The notes under the pieces were generated by a model that saw only the letters and a list, made by a program, of their open reading frames with translations, did not search any database and had not been told where the DNA came from. The translations under genes and the position numbers were made by a program. Shown piece after piece: positions 56,266 through 64,000 of a stretch of DNA of 64,000 bases. Numbering within the stretch: position 1 is the stretch's first letter; every line of letters begins with the position of its first letter. This stretch comes from Stomorhina lunata (Eukaryota > Arthropoda > Insecta > Diptera > Rhiniidae): contig OW121742.1 in assembly GCA_933228675.1 (NCBI GenBank), forward strand, positions 16,942,489 to 17,006,488. Direction: 5' to 3'.

Positions 56266-58560
56266 TAGTTTAATTTAATTTGTAATTAAAATTTTTCAAA
56301 TCACTCGCAAATTACAAAAGTTATTAAGTAAAAAATAAAATTACTTTTAATTAATATCAATCATACGTCACCTTACACTTCAGTTAAATTAGGATTTTGG
56401 AGATTTCTTAGATTTTCTTTGGCTTTAAAAATTTAACTGCGGCAGAACCAAGTCTTAAGAATACTTATTTAATTTTCATTTGTTTATAACTACAATAAAT
56501 TTTACTTACCTCTAAATGAAATGAAAAGTGTCTAATTTCATTTCCAATTTAAATTTTTTATCAAATTACAGAAGTTATTAAGTTAAAGTAAAACGTAAAA
56601 ATTTTATTACAAAAACAAAATTTTTAATATATTTTTTTAAGCTTTTAATATATTCTATTAAAATATTTGAACGCTAAATAAATTTCGAAAATAACCATGA
56701 CACTTATTTATGCAAAAACTCTCAATAAAATTAAATTATATTTGTGTTTTATTAAAAAAAATCCTTACACGATTTTGTTATTACAATGAATTCCAATGAC
56801 TGTAAAGGACATGAGAAGTGTTTGATTTAATTTGCAATTAAAATTTTCTAAATCATTATCAAATTACGAAAGTTATGAAGTAAAATGTGAAATAACTCAA
56901 AATTAATATCAATCATACGTCACCTAATACTTTTATTTTTCAAACGAGATTTTAAAGATTTTGTAGGTTTTCTTTAACTCTAAATAATCGACTGTGATAG
57001 AAACGACCATTTGTGAGTTAATTACATTTTCAAAGTAACAGTTGTGCTGAAAAGTTTGAATAAGACATAGAATTTTTTGATATCTTTTAAATAATTTGAA
57101 ATTAGACAAATTTTCTATGACATTATTATACACTCAAGAAATACTAATGTGCTCGAACTGGAAAGAAAGATTCTGGGAAGGTGGATAACTAAATAAAACA
57201 AACATTTTGGGCCAGCTCTTATATTCTCCGAAAAATTGTACTTATTTCCCAAATTTCATTAAATAATTATTTCTAGTTACCCAAATATTATTAGAATTTT
57301 GGCCAAGTTCACTAAACTTATTAATTTCAAATATTTTTCATCTTGAAAGTTTTTGAAACAAATAATAAGTTCCTGGAATTAGCTAACAGCTTGTTTAAAT
57401 CAAGTGCCTTAAGATAAGTTATTGTAAAATTTCCTTATCTCTTTGATTTTGATTTAAATAAAAAGCAAAACGTACAACATTTTCTAGATTGAAATTGATT
57501 CCAGGAAATATTTTTTTGTAGCAATGAAAAAAACTTTAATAAATTTATTGAGATTTTTCAAGAAAATAGTAAAAAATACTAGGAAACAATTTTATATGCT
57601 TATTCGAAAAAAAGGTAAATATGACACTTATGGCATTTCGATTTGAATTTCTTTAATTGCTAATAAAATTTCTAAGTCATAAGGGAATGAAAAAAATATT
57701 TTTCAAATAATATCAATCATACGCCACCAAAAATTATTATTAAAAAATGGCAAAAAATGGTAAAAATTCAATTCCAATCAAAATCTTAAAGTAATTGAAA
57801 TCTTTTTAAAATGTTTAATTATAGATGAAAAACAGTCATACGTCACCGCTTAAATTTATTCTAAAAATCAAATTCAATTTTAAAATTTTACAGAAAAATA
57901 TCAAAAGTCACAATGTTGACTTTCGGTAAAGATTTCGAAATTTTCGGTGCCTTAATTTAAGTTTAAATTAAAACATATTGGAAACGTAAAGTGTTTACTA
58001 TCAATATTAATTGAAATTTTTAAAATCGCTCTAATAACACAAAAGTTATAGAGATATTCCTAAAATTTTACATAATTAATATCAATCATACGGCACCGGT
58101 CAAATTTATTTTCAAAATCAAATATAAAGTCTTTTTCTTATTTTTCCTAAATTTTAACGCCAAATTCATATTAGAATTAAGCCTAATTACCTTTATGTGA
58201 AATTATAATTTAAATAAACGAAAGTTTTTAATTAATTTTTAATTGAAATCTTTGAAAAATAATATTTCGCTTTAAACTGATTTATAGTTTAATTTTTCCA
58301 TTACAATATTTTTCTTATTTCTGTTAACTTTGAGGTTTTTAATGAAAGATTTCTCCCTTCTTGTTATAATTGCTTGTCATTTAAAAGTAATTAAGTTTTT
58401 AGTTTGTTGATAATTGCCAATCATAATGTTCTCTCAGCATTTTTCTTTTCCTTTAACTTTTTTTTTTTGTGGCAAATAATTTAAATAGAAATTTTTTCTA
58501 CTAGTTTTTTATTTGAGGAACTTAAATGTTTGGAAATCTCACTAGCTTTTGATTCTTCAA
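56266..58560. other. Tail of the 345-bp family and AT-rich DNA
   Basis: Boxes start at 56352, 56904, 57708 and 58077 with larger, uneven spacing; no gene recognised. Confidence 0.6.
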
Positions 58561-59350
58561 TACCAAAAAAGTCTTTTAAAATTTTTATACCGAAAATATT
58601 TTTATCGAAAATCTTTATACCGAAAAATTTTTTATAAAATTTTATATCAAAAATTAGAAAATTTTTTTATTTAAATTTTATGTCGATTTTTTTTCAATAG
58701 TTGATGAAAAATTTTTAAAATTTTATTTCAAAACCTTTTCCAAGTCTGATATTTTAGAACGGTGGCGTATGATTGATCTTAATTTTTAACAAATTTTACA
58801 CATTTCTCAATAACTTTTGTATTATTATAACGACTTTAAATATTTCTTTTTATATTCAGAGAAAACACTCTAAGTTTGCAATTCGTTATGATTTGGAATT
58901 TAAATTCTTAACAAAGACAAAATTTCACTGCGAACAAAAATTAAAAAAAATAACAAAAAAAAATTATAACGAAAATTGGTATATAAAAATTTTATAACGA
59001 AAACTTTTTCTATAAAAATTGCATAACGAAAATTTTTATATAAAAATTTCATAACGAAAATTTTTTCTAATAAAATTTCATGACGGAAATTTGTTTATAA
59101 GAATTTCATAACGAACATTTTTTCTATAAAAATTTAGTAGTAAAAATTTTTCTATAAAAAATTCTTAACGAAATTTTTTCTATTATTAAAAATTTCATTA
59201 TTAAAATTTTTCTATAAAATTTTTATAACAAAATTTTTTTTATAAAAATTTTGTATCCATATTTTTTTATAAAAAAATTTCTTTTTGAATAAAAATTTTA
59301 TTTATAAAAATTTCACAACGAAAATTTTCTCTACAACAATTTCAAAATTA
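58561..59350 (+). repeat. 28-bp minisatellite array, left part
   Basis: Starts with diverged units, then (58.98 kb on) TTTCTATAAAAATTTCATAACGAAAAT units. An inverted 345-family box (TAAGATCAATCATACGCCAC on the minus strand) sits at 58762-58781. The array continues after the mini-me-like insertion. Confidence 0.88.
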
Positions 59351-59353
59351 AAA

Positions 59354-60158
59354 CAAGTAAGAAAGCGCTATAGTCGGTCAAGCCGACCATACGATACCCT
59401 TCACCACTAAGGTCAAAGGTGTTCTTTTTCCTGTATAAAGACAAATATTTGCTAAATTTGGCCATCATACAAACATTTTCTCAAAACTTATAGATTTAAG
59501 CTGATTCCGTCATTTGGACTTATATGAGAGCTGGGGTCAAATGTGGACCGATTATCTCGAAATTTGGCAAATTGATTACAGTTGTTACAAAAATTATGTA
59601 TGCAAAAAATAAACTCAAAATTTTCATTACCTTTAGATTTACGAGCGTTTTAGTGATTTTTTGTCTCATTTAGTGCGTTTTTGAAGAAGAGTTTGTATGG
59701 GAGCTATGGTCAAATGTGGACCGATTTCAACGAAATTTGGTACAGTGATTTAAGTTTACATAAGCAGTATCTGTTTTAAATTTCATTAAAAAATATTGAT
59801 ATTTGTGGCCAATATAGCAATTCCGGGAAGTGGGACCTATGGGAGGTACCATAAATAATGACCGATTTTGACCAATTTCAATAGCCATGGTCCCATTATC
59901 AAAAAAATTATCTGTGCAAAATTTAATCAAATTATCTTTAGAACTGCGACCTGTAGTTTGATTACAAGGTTTACATGGGGGTCCAGCCAGCCAGCCAGAC
60001 GGACGGACGGACGGACGGACATCGCTAAATCGACTCAGAAAGTGATTCTAAGTCTATTGGTATACTAAAAGGTGGGTCTAAGACAAATATTTCTATGCGT
60101 TACAAACATCAGCACAAACTTATAATACCCTTTCCACCTATGGTGGTGAAGGGTATAA
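59354..60158. mobile_element. mini-me / DINE-1-like non-autonomous element
   Basis: Ends carry ATACCCTTCACCAC (59394-59407) and its exact inverse (60143-60156), plus a small GTCGG...CCGAC hairpin at the left. Inside, (CCAG)n then (GGAC)5 at about 59983-60020 precede ATCGCTAAATCGACTCAG, as in the (GTCY)n and core regions described for dipteran mini-me/DINE-1 elements. Two related segments around GGTCAAATGTGGACCGATT (59533 and 59708) form an internal repeat of about 175 bp. No protein coding. It interrupts the 28-bp array. Confidence 0.65.
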
Positions 60159-62040
60159 AAACTCTAACGAAAATTTTTCTATTCAAATTTCATAACGAAA
60201 ATTTTTTTGTATAAAAATTTCATAACAAAAATTTTTTTGTATAAAAATTTCATAACGATAATTTTTCTATAGAAAATTCTAAACGAAAATTTTTTAAAAA
60301 AATTTTATTACGAAAATTTTGCTATTAAATTTATTACGAAAATTTTGCTATAAAATTTTTATAAAGAACATTTTTTTCATTAAAATTTTATATCGAAAAT
60401 TTTTTTATAAAAATTTTATGTCGAAAATTTGTCTATTAATATTTTATAAAAATTTTATATCTAAAATTTTTCTATAAAAATTTTATATCTAAAATTTTTC
60501 TATAAAAATTTTATATCTAAAATTTTTCTATAAAGTTTTTGTATCAAAAATAAAAATTTTATCCCAATAATTTTTCTATAAAAATTTTGTATAGAAAATT
60601 TTTTTATTGAAAACTTTTCTATAAAAATTTTATATGTAAATTTTTCTATTAAAATTAAAAATCGAAAATTTTTCTATAAAAATTTTATATCAGAAATTTT
60701 TCTATAAAAAATTTGTATCGAAAATTTTTCTTTCAAAAATTTGGTATCGAAAATTTTTCTATAAAAATTTTGTATCGAATTTTTTTCTATAAAAATTTTG
60801 TATCGAATTTTTTTTTATTAAAATTTTATATCGTAAAGTTTTCTATAAAAATTTTATATCAAAAATTTTTTATAAAAATTTTATATCGAAAATTTTTCTG
60901 TAAAAATTTTGTGTCGAAAATTTGTCTATAATAATTTTGTATCCAAAATTTTTCTACAAAAATTTTATATCGAAAATTTTTCTATAAAAACTTTCTATGG
61001 AAAATTTTGCTATAAAAATTTTATATCGGATTCCAACCCACAACCTCTTAACAATAATTTTTTATAAAAATTTTATATCGAAAATTTTTCTATAAAAATT
61101 TTGTATCAAAAATTTTTGTTTTAATTTTTTTTATAAAATTTGGTATCGAAAATTTTTCCATAAAAATTTTGTATCAAAATATTTTTTATTAAAATTTCAT
61201 ATCGTAAACTTTTCTACAAAAATTTTACATATATCGAAAATTTTTTTATAAAAATTTTATATCAAAAATTTTTATATCGAAAATTTTTCTATAAAAATTT
61301 TATATCAAAAATTTTTTTATAAAAATTTTGTATCAAAAATTTTTATATCGAAAATTTTTCTTTAAAAATTTTTTCTCGAAAATTTTTCTATAAATTTCAA
61401 ATTTGTATCGGTAATTTTTTTATAAAAATTTTTTATTGAAAGCTTTTCGATACAAATTTTATATCGGGAATTTGTTTATAACAGTTTTATAATGAAAAAT
61501 TTTCTTTAATAATTTTATATCGAAAATTTTAAATTTTTTTTATAAAAATTTTACATCGAAATTTTTTTTATAAAAATTTTTCATCGAAAATTTTTTATAT
61601 CGAAAACTTTTTTATAAAAATTTTGAAGCGAATGTTTTATCGAAATTTTTCTATTTAATTTTACTATAAAAATTTTTCTATAAAATTTTCATAAAGAAAA
61701 TTTTCTATAAAAATTCCATAACGAAGATTTTTCTATAAAAATGTCATAACGAACATTTTTCATAAAAATTTTACATCGGAAATGTTTCTATAAAAATTTC
61801 ATAATGAAAATTTCTCTTAAAAAATTTTATTTCGACAATTTTTATAAAAAAAAACTTATATGGAAAATTTTTCTAAACAATATATAACTTGTTTAGAAAA
61901 ATTTTGCAGAAACTTTTCTATAAAAATTTTTTATTGAAAATTTATACAAAAAGTTTCGTATGGAAAATTTTCTTAAAAAAATACAAATTCAAAATTTTTC
62001 TATTAATAATTCGTAACGTAAATTCTTTCATTAAAATTTA
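60159..62040 (+). repeat. 28-bp minisatellite array, right part
   Basis: Units alternate TTTTCTATAAAAATTTT with ATATCGAAAA, GTATCGAAAA or CATAACGAAAA. A short non-unit patch, GGATTCCAACCCACAACCT, at about 61028-61047 resembles a tRNA B box on the minus strand. Confidence 0.94.
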
Positions 62041-62337
62041 ATAATTATTTGTACTATAACATATCCTTAAACATTTTTCAAAACATACCCAGTAAAACTT
62101 TTCATTACCAAATAATGAGTTAAACAGTTAAACTATTGAACACGAACTACTTACTCATTCGCTGTTTAAGTCATTACATTAACATGGGGATGTCATTGGA
62201 GGCAAGTACTTACCAATTGCAGAAAAGTAATGACTTGGGTAAGCAATTTGAAAGCAACAACAACAACAGCAACAACTTTTTTGTTGTTGTTTTATTAAAA
62301 ACATATATTTTTAAACGAAATACAAAATTTTTTTTTA

Positions 62338-62410
62338 TGATCCCATGGGGGCTCGAACCCAGACCCTCCGACTGCTAGGCAGAGACTCTTCCACTGAGCT
62401 ACTTCATATG
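62338..62410 (-). pseudogene. tRNA-like sequence with intact pol III A and B boxes
   Basis: The minus strand has TAGCTCAGTGG (A box), a D-arm, a CTCTG/CGGAG anticodon-type stem with a 9-nt rather than 7-nt loop, and GGTTCGAGCCC (B box). The acceptor arms do not pair and the T stem is weak. So it is a tRNA pseudogene or tRNA-derived repeat rather than a working tRNA. Confidence 0.65.
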
Positions 62411-63209
62411 TTGAAAACTTAGCAGCTTATAATTAATATAAACAATTTTTATTTTTAGATCCAAAATCATGTGAAAATAACTTTGTTTTTCCCTGCTTTT
62501 TTTGCTTTGTTGTAATTTTTGGAAAAATATTTTTATACGATTTTTTGTAATTATTTTAAAACTTTTTTAAAATTATTTTAAAACTTAAACAATTTAAATC
62601 TTTTTTGTATAAGTTTTTACATAATATTGACTCTTACTTACTTAAATGATACAACCTGTTAAGGTCAAAGTCCGAGCATATTTTAGAATTCCATGGATTT
62701 CGATCTTGTGCGAATATTCTCCAATTTTAGCTTTGAAAAATGTTCCTCTACTTGGTCTTTCTATCGAAGTTTCGGACATCCTCCTCTAATATTAGGTAGT
62801 GGGACATTTCAATTCTAATTTTATCCTCTCATTGTATTTTTTTTTCAAGATAGGGTAACTAGCCCGTAATCCTAACATATTTTTATTGATCTTATGGGAC
62901 AACTCTCGGAACATGTTAACTCATAATATTAATGGGTGTTAAACTAGCTCCCCGGGTGATACCATGAGGAGGTGTGTGTCCACAGTTGAGATGAAGGATG
63001 ACCCAGATAAGTTGGGCTTACCAAGTTAAGACCAATTAGAATCGTGTTTGGTATTCAACATCCCCTACATAATCAAAATTGACTCATGGTATTTTTTCAT
63101 TAACATGAGTTAGTTTTTCAAATTTTTTTTACAGAAGATTATATTTAAGTTCTTAAAATTCAAAAATCATTTAAGAAGACTATTTTAATAAAAAAAAAAC
63201 TAAAAAAAA

Positions 63210-63275
63210 ATGTTTGCTCTTGGTGGGATTTGAACCGGGGCCATTCAGTTTAAATTACCATCTTAATTACAAATA
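63210..63275 (-). pseudogene. Decayed tRNA-like sequence with a B box
   Basis: The minus strand has GGTTCAAATCC (B box) and a weak A-box-like TAATTAAGATGG, followed by a T run that could end pol III transcription. No cloverleaf can be drawn. Confidence 0.45.
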
Positions 63276-63383
63276 AGTACTTCTGTAATAACTTATTATT
63301 TATTCGGATGGTATGTTGTAGTCATTACAAGGTAACCAGTTATCAGAGTACTTGCCATTACCAAAGTTTTGCTGGGTATGTTT

Positions 63384-64000
63384 AAATTTAAATTAAATCT
63401 ATATTTGTACAAATAAAAACAATGACTAATATTCGTTGTTTAATCTAGGAAAAAAGTCTCGACTTAAATGATAAAAGTTAAATAGAAAACAAACAAATAT
63501 AAAATAGCAATAAAATCAAGAGATAAAACGCAAAACACACACACGCAAACAAAAAGATAAGGCTAAACAAACGACCCCCCATAAATATGCAACAGTTTTT
63601 CTAAACTTTCATATTTAACTACAAAAATCACTGAGTCTAAAGAAGAGAACAAAAAAAAAAACTAACGACAAATCAACAAAAACTAATGCATTATGCAACA
63701 GGCTGGGAAGACATTTCAGTTTAAAAGTGTACAAAAAAAAACAACTAGAGATTTAGTCTCTTTTTTTAAATTTTGAATTAAAAATATTCTCATGATACTC
63801 AAAAGCACTTGGTTTCTCTATATTGTGACAATTTAATGTCATCATACAACAAACTCATTATTTATTCACTAAAATTACCCACAAACAGATAGAAAAAATA
63901 GAAAAAAGATAAGCAAAAGTAGTTAAATGAGTGAGTAAGGAAAAAGGTAAGAATGTATGATAAAAGCGTTCATATCCTTAGACTAAATATATGTTTGTGT
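63384..64000. other. AT-rich DNA without a recognised gene
   Basis: A short ACACACAC run at about 63535-63545; nothing else recognised. Confidence 0.5.

Larger units (their letters stand above)
45890..58130 (+). repeat. Diverged 345-bp repeat family with a conserved 20-nt box
   Basis: Boxes of the form TAATATCAATCATACGNCAC start at 45971, 47591, 47939, 51023, 51348, 51693, 52028, 52377, 53179, 56352, 56904, 57708 and 58077, with a partial one near 57833. Neighbouring spacings are 325-369 bp where nothing intervenes. Units also share TTCCAATTAAAATTTTTCAA upstream of the box and ACATGATTTTGAAGATTTT after it. The family is interrupted by a Tc1-like element (46110-47382) and by minisatellite arrays (48.1-50.9 and 53.8-56.3 kb). 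Confidence 0.9.
62081..63383. mobile_element. Element with 21-bp terminal inverted repeats and two tRNA-like sequences
   Basis: 62081-62101 and 63363-63383 are inverted copies with one mismatch, sharing AAACATACCCAG and AAAACTTT. The target duplication is unresolved, because the match runs through any TA near the ends. CATTACCAAA occurs near both ends in the same direction. No transposase is encoded, so it is non-autonomous. A short CAACAA run lies near 62255-62275. Family not identified. Confidence 0.65.

Noticed and set aside
56495..56530. Minus-strand recursive-splice-like string (GAG joined to GTAAGT)
   Set aside because: G before AG is disfavoured, the pyrimidine tract is poor, and the other splice signals are on the plus strand.
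61028..61047. tRNA T-arm-like patch in the 28-bp array
   Set aside because: Only a B-box-like string of about 11 bases; no A box or cloverleaf, so not called as an RNA gene.
62338..62410. Functional tRNA gene
   Set aside because: The acceptor arms do not pair and the anticodon loop is two bases too long; kept only as tRNA-like.

Overview
The window is eukaryotic, extremely A/T-rich and almost free of host genes. It looks like non-coding DNA of a higher fly (Diptera, perhaps a calyptrate such as a blowfly or house-fly relative). The reasons are a Ty3/gypsy retrotransposon with a tRNA-Lys-type primer site, an ITmD37E-type Tc1/mariner element, a mini-me/DINE-1-like element with a (GGAC)n tract, and splice acceptors carrying CTAAT branch points. 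The species is an inference. No rRNA, CRISPR, operon or convincing protein-coding host exon is seen.

Layout. 1-4.9 kb: AT-rich DNA with a roughly 155-bp tandem repeat and a Tc1/mariner-type element whose transposase has lost its catalytic core. 4.9-17.1 kb: a 30/31-bp minisatellite array split by a near-intact 9.75-kb LTR retrotransposon on the minus strand (LTRs differ by one base; gag, frameshifted pro, pol; no env). 17-45 kb: long minisatellite arrays with units of about 30, 31 and 35 bp, alternating in orientation and separated by 1-2.5 kb single-copy-looking islands. 45.9-58.1 kb: a diverged roughly 345-bp repeat family with an almost invariant 20-nt box, interrupted by a Tc1-like ITmD37E pseudo-element and by two further minisatellite arrays. 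58.5-62 kb: a 28-bp array interrupted by a mini-me-like element. 62.1-63.4 kb: a 1.3-kb element with 21-bp terminal inverted repeats carrying two tRNA-like sequences.

How it fits together. The minisatellite families appear to be variants of one theme: an A/T palindrome around CTATAG (or a derivative) alternating with a variable spacer. The arrays act as landing sites for mobile elements, and they also seem to have grown inside the 345-bp family at one fixed phase. A few islands carry good plus-strand splice signals. The best, at 53.5 kb, has a CTAAT branch point, a polypyrimidine tract and CAG directly joined to GTAAGT, which is the form of a recursive splice site. The simplest overall reading is that the window lies within a giant plus-strand intron, but no flanking exon is visible to prove it.
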